Assembly: GCA_034096865.1 (NCBI GenBank)
Contig: JAWQFJ010028290.1
Location: forward strand, 63,501-127,500
DNA length: 64,000 nucleotides
DNA from: Theodoxus fluviatilis
Taxonomy: Eukaryota; Mollusca; Gastropoda; Cycloneritida; Neritidae
Direction of reading: 5' to 3'
The notes below the pieces were generated by a model. The model was not told the DNA's origin. It saw only the letters and a list, made by a program, of their open reading frames with translations, and made no database searches. Position numbers and translations under genes: made by a program. Below, in pieces: positions 10,954-21,888 of the stretch. Each line of letters starts with the position of its first letter. The first letter of the stretch is position 1.

Positions 10954-11965
10954 CAGACCTGGGTACCCGTACAAATTATGCGTATTAATACAGGAGAAAA
11001 AATGGAATACGAAAATTACGCATGCCTCTGAAAAAATACGGTGAAAAAAATGCAGCTTTTGCTTATTTGTAAATGTGCTATTTCGCGCGATAAAGTGCAC
11101 GTCTGGCACGGAGAGCTGGTCGTGACTCTTTGCCATGGAGCAGTTTGTATCCGGCAGTTTCATTGGTTGACAGTTATCGACTGACCATTGAGGGCCAATC
11201 ATAGTGCTCCTACCAACAACGCTCTGTTTCCGGAACAGTTTGAGTGGCACACACAGTCTGCGAGAAAGCTCACGGTCACCATGCCGAAAAGAAAAGGAAT
11301 TTTGCCTTCAAGCAGCGCAAAAAAGACAAAGCGAGATTGGCAAATGCCAGGTATTGTTGAATCGGCGAAAGATGTGCACCATGCGAGGTGCAATTGTTGC
11401 GACTGTGACTTCAGTATTTCCCATTCTGGACACTTTGACATTGCCCGTCACTGTTCTGGGAAAGATCACAAACAACGAGTCGAGGCAGAAAAGGAAAAAG
11501 CAGGCATTCGGAAGCTGGACAATTTTCTTGTTTCAAAGTCCGTAACATCAGGAGAGGAGAAAGTAATCCGTGCTGAAGTGATGATGACCGAACTGATCGT
11601 GAAAACAATCCTTCCCTTATCAACGTCTGACATCATTTCTGCCACAGTGAAAAGTGCTTTCTCAGACAGCAAAATCGCTGCTGACTACAAATGTTGCAAA
11701 AACAAGGCAACAGCCTTAGTGAGGGAAATGTCCAAGGACATTAAATCCAACTTGAAAGACAAAATGAGTAGTGGGCCTTTCAGTGTGGCAACTGATGGAT
11801 CGAATGACCAAATTTTTTGTCTCGCTGACTTCGGAGTATCATGTGTGCAAACCAAAAGCTGCATTTGTGATATTGTCGGTCCGCGCAAAAAATACGCAGT
11901 TTAAAAAAATACACATATCTGAACCAGTGAGTACGCAGAGGCAAAATTTGGGGTACCCAGGTCTG
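10954..11965 (+). mobile_element. Non-autonomous hAT-like DNA transposon with partial transposase
   Basis: 1012 bp element lying in the last Scm intron. The terminal inverted repeats are CAGACCTGGGTACCC (10954-10968) and its complement at the right end (closing at 11965). A 6 bp direct repeat, agctca, flanks it (10948-10953 and 11966-11971). The surrounding DNA already contains repeated ctttcagctca, so the exact duplication length is uncertain. Subterminal gcctctg motifs occur in mirrored orientation at both ends. It carries one open transposase fragment and lacks the C-terminal half of a hAT transposase, so it cannot move without a helper. Confidence 0.8.
11281..11904 (+). pseudogene. hAT transposase N-terminal fragment (BED-type zinc finger)
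   Basis: 207 codons, starting MPKRKG at 11281; the frame is open upstream to 11188, but this start matches the basic N-terminus of relatives. A zinc-finger pattern C37-x2-C40-x16-H57-x5-H63 includes CDFSISHSGHFDIARH, typical of the BED-like finger that binds transposon ends. At residues 166-176, PFSVATDGSND resembles the strand holding the first catalytic Asp of the RNase-H fold (D172). The protein stops 35 residues later, so the remaining acidic residues and the hAT dimerisation domain are absent. The frame is unbroken, which suggests a fairly young deletion derivative. It is not a host gene as far as I can tell. Confidence 0.75.
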
Positions 11966-12007
11966 AGCTCACTCTTTCATCTCACACTTTCAGCTGAATC
12001 ATTTGAG

Positions 12008-15000
12008 TCGCTGTGTTGCTGTGTGACATTGGAGTGCCTGGCAGCGGGGCAGAGAGAGTGGGTCACTTGATGTGCTGTGTTGCTGTGTTACTGTGTGACA
12101 TTGGAGTGCCTGGCAGCGTGGCAGAGAGAGTGGGTCACTTGATGTGCTGTGTTACTGTGTGACATTGGAGTGCCTGGCAGCGTGGCAGAGAGAGTGGGTC
12201 ACTTGATGTGCTGTGTTGCTGTGTTACTGTGTGACATTGGAGTGCCTGGCAGCGGGGCAGAGAGAGTGGGTCACTTGATGTGCTGTGTTGCTGTGTGACA
12301 TTGGAGTGCCTGGCAGCGGGGCAGAGAGAGTGGGTCACTTGATGTGCTGTGTTGCTGTGTTACTGTTACTGTGTAACATTGGAGTGCCTGGCAGCGGGGC
12401 AGAGAGAGTGGGTCACTTGATGTGCTGTGTTACTGTGTGACATTGGAGTGCCTGGCAGCGGGGCAGAGAGAGTGGGTCACTTGATGTGCTGTGTTGCTGT
12501 GTGACATTGGAGTGCCTGGCAGCGGGGCAGAGAGAGTGGGTCACTTGATGTGCTGTGTTGCTGTGTTACTGTGTGACATTGGAGTGCCTGGCAGCGGGGC
12601 AGAGAGAGTGGGTCACTTGATGTGCTGTGTTGCTGTGTGACATTGGAATGCCTGGCAGCGGGGCAGAGAGAGTGGGTCTCTTGATGTGCTGTGTTGCTGT
12701 GTGACATTGGAGTGCCTGGCAGCAGGGCAGAGAGAGTGGGTCACTTGATGTGCTGTGTTACTGTTACTGTGTGACATTGGAGTGCCTGGCAGCGGGGCAG
12801 AGAGAGTGGGTCACTTGATGTGCTGTGTTGCTGTGTTACTGTGTGACATTGGAGTGCCTGGCAGCGGGGCAGAGAGAGTGGGTCACTTGATGTGCTGTGT
12901 TTCTGTGTGACATTGGAGTGCCTGGCAGCGGGGCAGAGAGAGTGGGTCTCTTGATGTGCTGTGTTGCTGTGTTGCTGTGTTGCTGTGTTGCTGTGTGACA
13001 TTGGAGTGCCTGGCAGCGGGGCAGAGAGAGGGTCACTTGACGTGCTGTGTTACTGTGTTGCTGTGTTGCTGTGTGACATTGGAGCTCCTGGCAGCGGGGC
13101 AGAGAGAGTGGGTCACTTGATGTGCTGTGTTGCTGTGTGACATTGGAGTGCCTGGCAGCGGGGCAGAGAGAGTGGGTCACTTGATGTGCTGTGTTGCTGT
13201 GTTACTGTTACTGTGTGACATTGGAGTGCCTGGCAGCGGGGCAGAGAGAGTGGGTCACTTGATGTGCTGTGTTGCTGTGTTACTGTGTGACATTGGAGTG
13301 CCTGGCAGCGGGGCAGAGAGAGTGGGTCACTTGATGTGCTGTGTTGCTGTGTGACATTGGAGTGCCTGGCAGCGGGGCAGAGAGAGTGGGTCACTTGATG
13401 TGCTGTGTTGCTGTGTTACTGTGTGACATTGGAGTGCCTGGCAGCGTGGCAGAGAGAGTGGGTCACTTGATGTGCTGTGTTACTGTGTGACATTGGAGTG
13501 CCTGGCAGCGTGGCAGAGAGAGTGGGTCACTTGATGTGCTGTGTTGCTGTGTTACTGTGTGACATTGGAGTGCCTGGCAGCGGGGCAGAGAGAGTGGGTC
13601 ACTTGATGTGCTGTGTTGCTGTGTGACATTGGAGTGCCTGGCAGCGGGGCAGAGAGAGTGGGTCACTTGATGTGCTGTGTTGCTGTGTTGCTGTGTTGCT
13701 GTGTGACATTGGAGTGCCTGGCAGCGGGGCAGAGAGAGTGGGTCACTTGATGTGCTGTGTTGCTGTGTGACATTGGAGTGCCTGGCAGCGGGGCAGAGAG
13801 AGTGGGTCACTTGATGTGCTGTGTTACTGTGTGACATTGGAGTGCCTGGCAGCGGGGCAGAGAGAGTGGGTCACTTGATGTGCTGTGTTGCTGTGTTACT
13901 GTGTGACATTGGAGTGCCTGGCAGCGGGGCAGAGAGAGTGGGTCACTTGATGTGCTGTGTTGCTGTGTGACATTGGAGTGCCTGGCAGCGGGGCAGAGAG
14001 AGTGGGTCACTTGATGTGCTGTGTTACTGTGTGACATTGGAGTGCCTGGCAGCGGGGCAGAGAGAGTGGGTCACTTGATGTGCTGTGTTGCTGTGTGACA
14101 TTGGAATGCCTGGCAGCGGGGCAGAGAGAGTGGGTCACTTGATGTGCTGTGTTGCTGTGTGACATTGGAGTGCCTGGCAGCGGGGCAGAGAGAGTGGGTC
14201 ACTTGATGTGCTGTGTTGCTGTGTTACTGTGTGACATTGGAGTGCCTGGCAGCGGGGCAGAGAGAGTGGGTCACTTGATGTGCTGTGTTACTGTGTTGCT
14301 GTGTTACTGTGTGACATTGGAGTGCCTGGCAGCGGGGCAGAGAGAGTGGGTCACTTGATGTGCTGTGTTACTGTGTTACTGTGTGACATTGGAGTGCCTG
14401 GCAGCGGGGCAGAGAGAGAGGGTCACTTGATGTGCTGTGTTACTGTGTTACTGTGTGACATTGGAGTGCCTGGCAGCGGGGCAGAGAGAGTTGGTCACTT
14501 GATGTGCTGTGTTGGTGTGTTGCTGTGTGACATTGGAGTGCCTGGCAGCGGGGCAGAGAGAGTGGGTCTCTTGATGTGCTGTGTTGCTGTGTTACTGTGT
14601 GACATTGGAGTGCCTGGCAGCAGGGCAGAGAGAGTGGGTCACTTGATGTGCTGTGTTGCTGTGTGACATTGGAGTGCCTGGCAGCAGGACAGAGAGAGGG
14701 TCACTTGATGTGCTGTGTTGCTGTGTGACATTGGAGCGCCTGGCAGCGTGGCAGAGAGAGTGGGTCTCTTGATGTGCTGTGTTGCTGTGTTACTGTGTGA
14801 CATTGGAGTGCCTGGCAGCGGGGCAGAGAGAGTGGGTCACTTGATGTGCTGTGTTGCTGTGTGACATTGGAGTGCCTGGCAGCGGGGCAGAGAGAGTGGG
14901 TCACTTGATGTGCTGTGTTGCTGTGTGACATTGGAGTGCCTGGCAGCGGGGCAGAGAGAGTGGGTCACTTGATGTGCTGTGTTGCTGTGTGACATTGGAG

Positions 15001-15953
15001 TGCCTGGCAGCGGGGCAGAGAGAGTGGGTCACTTGATGTGCTGTGTTGCTGTGTGACATTGGAGTGCCTGGCAGCGGGGCAGAGAGAGTGGGTCACTTGA
15101 TGTGCTGTGTTGCTGTGTTGCTGTGTGACATTGGAGTGCCTGGCAGCGGGGCAGAGAGAGTGGGTCTCTTGATGTGCTGTGTTACTGTGTAACATTGGAG
15201 TGCCTGGCAGCGGGGCAGAGAGAGTGGGTCACTTGATGTGCTGTGTTGCTGTGTGACATTGGAGTGCCTGGCAGCGGGGCAGAGAGAGTGGATCACTTGA
15301 TGTGCTGTGTTGCTGTGTTACTGTGTGACATTGGAGTGCCTGGCAGCAGGACAGAGAGAGGGTCACTTGATGTGCTGTGTTGCTGTGTTACTGTGTGACA
15401 TTGGAGTGCCTGGCAGCGGGGCAGAGAGAGTGGGTCACTTGATGTGCTGTGTTGCTGTGTTTCTGTGTGACATTGGAGTGCCTGGCAGCAGGACAGAGAG
15501 AGGGTCACTTGATGTGCTGTGTTGCTGTGTTACTGTGTGACATTGGAGTGCCTGGCAGCGGGGCAGAGAGAGTGGGTCACTTGATGTGCTGTGTTGCTGT
15601 GTTGCTGTGTGACATTGGAGTGCCTGGCAGCAGGGCAGAGAGAGTGGGTCACTTGATGTACTGTGTTGCTGTGTTACTGTGTGACATTGGAGTGCCTGGC
15701 AGCGGGGCAGAGAGAGTGGATCACTTGATGTGCTGTGTTACTGTTACTGTGTGACATTGGAGTGCCTGGCAGCGGGGCAGAGAGAGTGGGTCACTTGATG
15801 TGCTGTGTTGCTGTGTGACATTGGAGTGCCTGGCAGCGGGGCAGAGAGAGTGGGTCACTTGATGTGCTGTGTTGCTGTGTTACTGTGTGACATTGGAGTG
15901 CCTGGCAGCGGGGCAGAGAGAGTGGGTCACTTGATGTGCTGTGTTACTGTGTG
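12008..15953. repeat. 64/75 bp minisatellite in the last Scm intron, first block
   Basis: About 60 copies of a unit built from gtgacattggagtgcctggc, agcggggcagagagagtggg and tcacttgatgtgctgtg, followed by one or more gttgctgt/gttactgt modules that vary the length. The same family continues at 16940-17885 and 18858-19878 around two hAT insertions. Short ORFs here are repeat artefacts. Confidence 0.95.
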
Positions 15954-16939
15954 CAGACCTGCCAAGTGCTACGATTTAGGCGTAGCATGCTACGATTTCG
16001 ACATGCTTGCTACGCTGCTACGCTCGTCCGTAAAAACTACGCTTTTTGAAAAAAATGACGTAATTTTTTAAAGACCTTTAAATAACATCCATTCATGAAA
16101 AAGCGAGCGACCCGTGTGCCAGCCTCGAACTTAACTTTTTACCTTCACGTAGAATTGTGTACTGTAACCGACCAATCGCGTTGCGTTTTAACACACACAC
16201 ACACACACACACACACACCGTGCGGAAATGCTGGAAACACCCGAAGCGCAGTTGTTTGACCGCAAAAATGGCGTCGAAGCGAAAGACGCCCGCTGTCGAT
16301 CTCGCTGCTACTCCCCCAAAGAAAGTCTCGACCCAGATGTCAGCACTTTAAAGCAGACTACACCAAGAAGTATCCATGTATGGTCAGATCTGCAAATAGC
16401 TCCTCAGCCGCAAGATGCACGTACTGTCAGACCGATTTTTCGATTGCTCACGGGGAGCGGTTTGACATCGAGAAACATGTGCGTACTGCGACACACAAAA
16501 AGAAAGCCGCGGAAAAGCCGAGCAAACCACTCACTGCGTATTTCAAGCCAGCGACTGCAGTAGAGGACGATCAATCAGTCATTTTAGCAGAATGTTTGTT
16601 CACATCGTTCCTTGTGGAACACAATGTACCCATCAGTGCAGCAGATCACACGGGGCCACTGAACTTTTGACCGTCACGTTGAACACCCCCACCCCCGCTT
16701 CACGCCCGCGGTTCAGCGCTCAGCGCCTTGACACACACACATCCGCCGGCGGTTCAGCGCTCAGCGCCTTGACAGCCCCCCCACCCCCACCCCGCTTCAT
16801 GCCCGCGGTTCAGCGCTTCGCGCCTGCGCAAACATCGCCATTTTCCTTCTTGTGCGTGTGTGCTACGCCTATTTCTTAAATGCTACTCCAAAAAGCTCTG
16901 GATGCTACTCTTTGGCAGGATGGTGGGTTGGCAGGTCTG
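15954..16939 (+). mobile_element. hAT-like element, second family, copy 1
   Basis: 986 bp, with termini CAGACCTGCCAA (left) and TTGGCAGGTCTG (right), inside the minisatellite. The 7 bp ctgtgtg occurs on both sides as a possible target duplication, though the array itself is rich in this word. Several subterminal tgctac(g) motifs lie within 100 bp of each end, resembling transposase binding sites. A (CA)n run at about 16191-16218 is absent from copy 2. It encodes only a broken N-terminal transposase fragment. Confidence 0.8.
16268..16670 (+). pseudogene. hAT transposase N-terminal fragment, copy 1, frameshifted
   Basis: Starts MASKRKTPAVDLAATPPKK at 16268. An 8 bp deletion relative to copy 2 (near 16320) then throws the frame, which stops at 16351. 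The remainder is open in another frame from 16380 to 16670. It includes a finger CTYCQTDFSIAHG...FDIEKH (C-x2-C-x16-H-x5-H, the same spacing as in the 10954 element) and ends GPLNF. The RNase-H core and hAT dimerisation domain are absent. This is a dead copy. Confidence 0.75.
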
Positions 16940-17885
16940 CTGTGTGACATTGGAGTGCCTGGCAGCGGGGCAAAGAGAGTGGGTCACTTGATGTGCTGTG
17001 TTACTGTGTTGCTGTGTTACTGTGTGACATTGGAGTGCCTGGCAGCAGGGCAGAGAGAGGGGGTCACTTGATGTGCTGTGTTGCTGTGTGACATTGGAGT
17101 GCCTGGCAGCGGGGCAGAGAGAGTGGGTCACTTGATGTGCTGTGTTGCTGTGTGACATTGGAGTGCCTGGCAGCGGGGCAGAGAGAGTGGATCACTTGAT
17201 GTGCTGTGTTGCTGTGTTACTGTTACTGTGTGACATTGGAGTGCCTGGCAGCGGGGCAGAGAGAGTGGGTCACTTGATGTGCTGTGTTGCTGTGTTACTG
17301 TGTGACATTGGAGTGCCTGGCAGCGGGGCAGAGAGAGTGGGTCACTTGATGTGCTGTGTTGCTGTGTGACATTGGAGTGCCTGGCAGCGGGGCAGAGAGA
17401 GTGGGTCACTTGATGTGCTGTGTTACTGTGTTACTGTGTTGCTGTGTGACATTGGAGTGCCTGGCAGCGGGGCAGAGAGAGTGGGTCACTTGATGTGCTG
17501 TGTTGCTGTGTTACTGTTACTGTGTGACATTGGAGCGCCTGGCAGCCGGGCAGAGAGAGTGGGTCACTTGATGTGATGTGTTACTGTGTTGCTGTGTTGC
17601 TGTGTGACATTGGAGTGCCTGGCAGCGGGGCAGAGAGAGGGTCACTTGATGTGCTGTGTTGCTGTGTTACTGTGTGACATTGGAGTGCCTGGCAGCGGGG
17701 CAGAGAGAGTGGGTCACTTGATGTGATGTGTTACTGTGTTGCTGTGTGACATTGGAGTGCCTGGCAGCGGGGCAGAGAGAGAGGGTCACTTGATGTGCTG
17801 TGTTGCTGTGTTACTGTGTGACATTGGAGTGCCTGGCAGCGGGGCAGAGAGAGTGGGTCACTTGATGTGCTGTGTTACTGTGTTG
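16940..17885. repeat. 64/75 bp minisatellite, second block
   Basis: The same unit as 12008-15953. By eye this block is base-for-base the same as 18858-19800 (offset 1918), forming part of the large tandem duplication. Confidence 0.93.
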
Positions 17886-18857
17886 CAGACCTGCCAAGTG
17901 CTACGATTTAGGCGTAGCATGCTACGATTTCGACATGCTTGCTACGCTGCTACGCTCGTCCGTAAAAACTACGCTTTTTCAAAAAAATGACGTGAATTTT
18001 TTTTTAGACCTTAAAAAAAATCCATTCATGAAAAAGCGAGCGACCCGCGTGCCAGCCTCGAACTTAACTTTTGACCTTCACGTAGAATTGTGTACTGTAA
18101 CCGACCAATCGCGTTGCGTTTTAACCCCCCGTGCGGAATTGCTGGAAACACCCGAAGCGCAGTTGTTTGACCGCAAAAATGGCGTCGAAGCGAAAGACGC
18201 CCGCTGTCGATCTCGCTGCTACGCCCCCAAAGAAGGCACGAAAGTCTCGACCCAGTTGTCAGCACTTTAAAGCAGACTACACCAAGGCGTATCCATGTAT
18301 GGTCAGATCTGCAAATAGCTCCTCAGCCGCAAGATGCACGTACTGTCAGACCGATTTTTCGATTGCTCACGGGAGCGGTTTGACATTGAGAAACATGTGC
18401 GTACTGCGACACACAAGAAAAAAGCCGTGGAAAAGCCTAGCAAACCGCTCACTGCGTATTTCAAGCCAGCGACTGCAGCAGAGGACGATCAATCAGTCAT
18501 TCTAGCAGAATGTTTGTTCACATCGTTCCTTGTGGAACACAATGTACCCATCAGTGCAGCAGATCACACGGGGCCACTGAACTTTTGACCGTCACGTTGA
18601 ACACCCCCACCCCCGCTTCACGCCCGCGGTTCAGCGCTCAGCGCCTTGACACACACACATCCGCCGGCGGTTCAGCGCTCAGCGCCTTGACAGCCCCCCC
18701 ACCCCCACCCCGCTTCATGCCCGCGGTTCAGCGCTTCGCGCCTGCGCAAACATCGCCATTTTCCTTCTTGTGCGTGTGTGCTACGCCTATTTCTTAAATG
18801 CTACTCCAAAAAGCTCTGGATGCTACTCTTTGGCAGGATGGTGGGTTGGCAGGTCTG
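17886..18857 (+). mobile_element. hAT-like element, second family, copy 2
   Basis: 972 bp, with the same CAGACCTGCCAA termini as copy 1. No matching target duplication is visible: the left flank is gtgttg and the right flank is ctgtgtg. It therefore appears to have arisen by segmental duplication of copy 1 with its flanking minisatellite, not by a second transposition. Confidence 0.8.
18179..18588 (+). pseudogene. hAT transposase N-terminal fragment, copy 2, frameshifted
   Basis: Starts MASKRKTPAVDLAATPPKK at 18179. It keeps the segment deleted in copy 1 (KARKSRPSCQHFKADYTKAY) and the start of the zinc finger (C53, C56). A single G is missing in the run near 18370 compared with copy 1, so the frame breaks inside the finger; the rest (FDIEKH...GPLNF) continues in another frame to 18588. 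Copies 1 and 2 therefore carry different inactivating lesions. Confidence 0.75.
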
Positions 18858-19878
18858 CTGTGTGACATTGGAGTGCCTGGCAGCGGGGCAAAGAGAGTGG
18901 GTCACTTGATGTGCTGTGTTACTGTGTTGCTGTGTTACTGTGTGACATTGGAGTGCCTGGCAGCAGGGCAGAGAGAGGGGGTCACTTGATGTGCTGTGTT
19001 GCTGTGTGACATTGGAGTGCCTGGCAGCGGGGCAGAGAGAGTGGGTCACTTGATGTGCTGTGTTGCTGTGTGACATTGGAGTGCCTGGCAGCGGGGCAGA
19101 GAGAGTGGATCACTTGATGTGCTGTGTTGCTGTGTTACTGTTACTGTGTGACATTGGAGTGCCTGGCAGCGGGGCAGAGAGAGTGGGTCACTTGATGTGC
19201 TGTGTTGCTGTGTTACTGTGTGACATTGGAGTGCCTGGCAGCGGGGCAGAGAGAGTGGGTCACTTGATGTGCTGTGTTGCTGTGTGACATTGGAGTGCCT
19301 GGCAGCGGGGCAGAGAGAGTGGGTCACTTGATGTGCTGTGTTACTGTGTTACTGTGTTGCTGTGTGACATTGGAGTGCCTGGCAGCGGGGCAGAGAGAGT
19401 GGGTCACTTGATGTGCTGTGTTGCTGTGTTACTGTTACTGTGTGACATTGGAGCGCCTGGCAGCCGGGCAGAGAGAGTGGGTCACTTGATGTGATGTGTT
19501 ACTGTGTTGCTGTGTTGCTGTGTGACATTGGAGTGCCTGGCAGCGGGGCAGAGAGAGGGTCACTTGATGTGCTGTGTTGCTGTGTTACTGTGTGACATTG
19601 GAGTGCCTGGCAGCGGGGCAGAGAGAGTGGGTCACTTGATGTGATGTGTTACTGTGTTGCTGTGTGACATTGGAGTGCCTGGCAGCGGGGCAGAGAGAGA
19701 GGGTCACTTGATGTGCTGTGTTGCTGTGTTACTGTGTGACATTGGAGTGCCTGGCAGCGGGGCAGAGAGAGTGGGTCACTTGATGTGCTGTGTTGCTGTG
19801 TTACTGTGTGACATTGGAGTGCCTGGCAGCGGGGCAGAGAGAGTGGGTCACTTGATGTGCTGTGTTGCTGTGTTGCAG
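18858..19878. repeat. 64/75 bp minisatellite, third block, ending at the SAM exon acceptor
   Basis: Continuation of the same array. The last unit runs tgctgtgttgctgtgttgcag and ends at 19878, directly before the coding base 19879. The GT/T-rich tail of the repeat therefore serves as the polypyrimidine tract and acceptor of the final Scm exon. Confidence 0.93.
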
Positions 19879-20001
19879 GAGATAGATGGACGGGCGCTGC
19901 TGCTGCTCAACAGTGACATGATGATGAAGTACATGGGCCTGAAGCTGGGCCCCATCCTCAAGCTGTGCAACATTGTAGAGAAACTGAAAGGGCGCAAGTA
20001 G
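19879..20001 (+). CDS. Scm: Scm-like Polycomb protein, last exon with second half of the SAM domain
   Basis: 40 codons plus TAG, entered in phase 0 directly after gttgcag. It encodes EIDGRALLLLNSD, then MMMKYMGLKLGPILKLC and ends VEKLKGRK. EIDGxALLLL and MMKYMGLKLGP..KLC are diagnostic of the Scm/SCMH1/SCML2 SAM, as opposed to SFMBT or L3MBTL, and contain the end-helix surface used in SAM polymer contacts. The protein ends only a few residues after the SAM, as in family members. The four visible exons total 585 nt (194 residues plus stop) with no frame conflict. Confidence 0.95.
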   Translation, partial: EIDGRALLLLNSDMMMKYMGLKLGPILKLCNIVEKLKGRK

Positions 20002-20131
20002 CAAGGCTCCTTGATTGACCTCCCTTGTCTCACCCCGTCTCCCTCTGTTCAGGTTTGCTCATTGTTCAGGTTGAAATGGCGTCGTCAAAGCACTGAATGC
20101 TTTCCATGGGACTGGTGTGGGACATGTTGTT

Positions 20132-20465
20132 GGTGAGACAGAGAGTGAAAGTCCTGCTGTGACTGACTGCTGGTGAGAGTGAAAGTCCTGCTGTGACTGA
20201 CTGCTGGTGAGACTGAGAGTGAAAGTCCTGCTGTGACTGACTGCTGGTGAGACTGAGAGTGAAAGTCCTGCTGTGACTGACTGCTGGTGAGAGTGAAAGT
20301 CCTGCTGTGACTGACTGCTGGTGAGACTGAGAGTGAAAGTCCTGCTGTGACTGACTGCTGGTGAGACTGAGAGTGAAAGTCCTGCTGTGACTGGCTGCTG
20401 GTGAGACTGAAAGTCCTGCTGTGACTGACTGCTGGTGAGAGTGAAAGTCCTGCCATGACTGACTG
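20132..20465. repeat. 34/40 bp tandem repeat in the 3' UTR
   Basis: About nine copies of gagagtgaaagtcctgctgt plus gactgactgctggt. The 40 bp form contains an extra actgag. It would be transcribed as part of the Scm 3' UTR. Confidence 0.9.
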
Positions 20466-20953
20466 TTTGCAGAAGAAGATACTTCATTCTTTTCATAAAC
20501 TGTTTGACTTGTGAAAACCCATCATGAATGTTCAAGGGAAGGCTGTTCTGTAGCAAGAGTGAGTGAGATGCCTGTTCAAACATTGTACATATTGACTGGA
20601 CTGAGCTGGGTCTGGCAGACTGTTCCTGCATGAAACTGCCCAGTCCAGAATCGCTCTCATGTGCTGTTGAATTATGTACATAGTGGCACACATTTGCTTG
20701 TGGGTCTGCCCCTCCTGACAGAGAGTGTCCTGACATGGGTGCGTGTAGGCAGAGGAGAGGTGACTTGCTAAAATCAGCAGCCTTGGCACTGCAGACTGAA
20801 TGGCAGACTAGACTGAGGAGTTGTGCACAAAGCTGCAGTGAAGACAAAATGTTGGTGGATCCAGGTGTTTTTTTTACACTCAGCTCTTGTGTCAGTCCCA
20901 TAGAAATTACACAGATGCTTTCTTGGTCTGGTAGGCTACCTTTAATTGACTCG

Positions 20954-20992
<39 letters not shown>
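20954..20992. repeat. (TG)n microsatellite
   Basis: About 19 dinucleotide repeats in the presumed 3' UTR. Confidence 0.95.
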
Positions 20993-20995
<3 letters not shown>

Positions 20996-21606
20996 TTGTG
21001 TGTATGTGAGCACAAGCTTATGTGTGCATGTGCAAATGTGTGTATGCATACAGGTAGGCCTGTGTGCACTACAGTAACAGTCTATTCTGATCTACAGTGA
21101 CATGTTGTGCATTCTTTGGTTTGTGTCTCCAGCTCCATGCAATGAAATTGTTGGAGACATTTAGCTCTGAATCGCCTGTAGCCACTCTGGCATCAGAGTG
21201 GAGTTCTTACCTTTGGGTTGCCTTGGTTCTCTGGGATTTAGTCTTTCATTTCTCATTTAGAATGAGCTGGCTATTGTGCTGTCATTGCTTACTTACATCC
21301 TGATATTGAATGGTGTGGAATTTTCATTTTGATGGATGCAGATTTGCCTGGAGGTCTGCACTCTATGTTACTCCTACCACTTCTGATGTGGCGTGGAGTT
21401 GTCTCCCTTCACCCCTACTTTTGACAAGTCCAGTTTGGATGGCAAGGAAGGCACTAGGCTGTGATTTTTGAGTTCGATGGGAACCTTTTTTCTGCCCCTT
21501 TACCCTTGGAATAGATTGCAGCAGCTTTAGAAATGTTCCTTTACATAGCAATTTAACCATTATCTTTTGATGTAAGTTTTCTGCAGATTTTAAATATTGA
21601 AAAGAA

Positions 21607-21612
21607 AATAAA
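21607..21612 (+). promoter_or_regulatory. Poly(A) signal AATAAA (upstream candidate)
   Basis: Canonical hexamer in an A-rich context (gaaaataaaaag), about 1.6 kb after the Scm stop codon. Confidence 0.45.
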
Positions 21613-21864
21613 AAGTGCTCTTGATTTTTATCATAAACAGAAAAATGATTTTGTATCAAAGAGATCAAACTGAAATGCTTTCAAGTGATTTTTTGTAGTC
21701 ATACAGTTTTTTTGTTTTGTTATGCTTGCCTTGTTTGTTGTTTTGGCTTTTGTTTCATTTCGAGGTTAGATATTTTGCTTCCTTCTGGATTATTGTTGTG
21801 CAGATCTTTGCACCTGTATGAAAGGTCAGTCTTTTTATGCATTGTTGCACATGTAAATTTTGAA

Positions 21865-21870
21865 AATAAA
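21865..21870 (+). promoter_or_regulatory. Poly(A) signal AATAAA (preferred candidate)
   Basis: Canonical hexamer followed about 15 bp later by a ca dinucleotide and then a T-rich stretch near 21900, the layout of a cleavage and polyadenylation site. Confidence 0.5.
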
Positions 21871-21888
21871 AATGCATTGACTTCCAAG

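Larger units (their letters stand above)
20002..21888 (+). other. Scm: Probable 3' UTR of Scm
   Basis: Mostly unique DNA after the stop codon at 19999-20001, with no plausible further exon. It holds a 34/40 bp tandem repeat and a (TG)n run. Two canonical poly(A) signals lie near the end. The true cleavage site is inferred, not seen. Confidence 0.6.

Noticed and set aside
10529..11250. Small minus-strand ORFs around the SAM exon and hAT element
   Set aside because: They are complementary to the real + strand coding or transposon sequence and show no domain of their own.
17886..18857. Second independent hAT insertion
   Set aside because: The lack of a matching target duplication and the constant 1918 bp offset of the flanking DNA show it came from segmental duplication.
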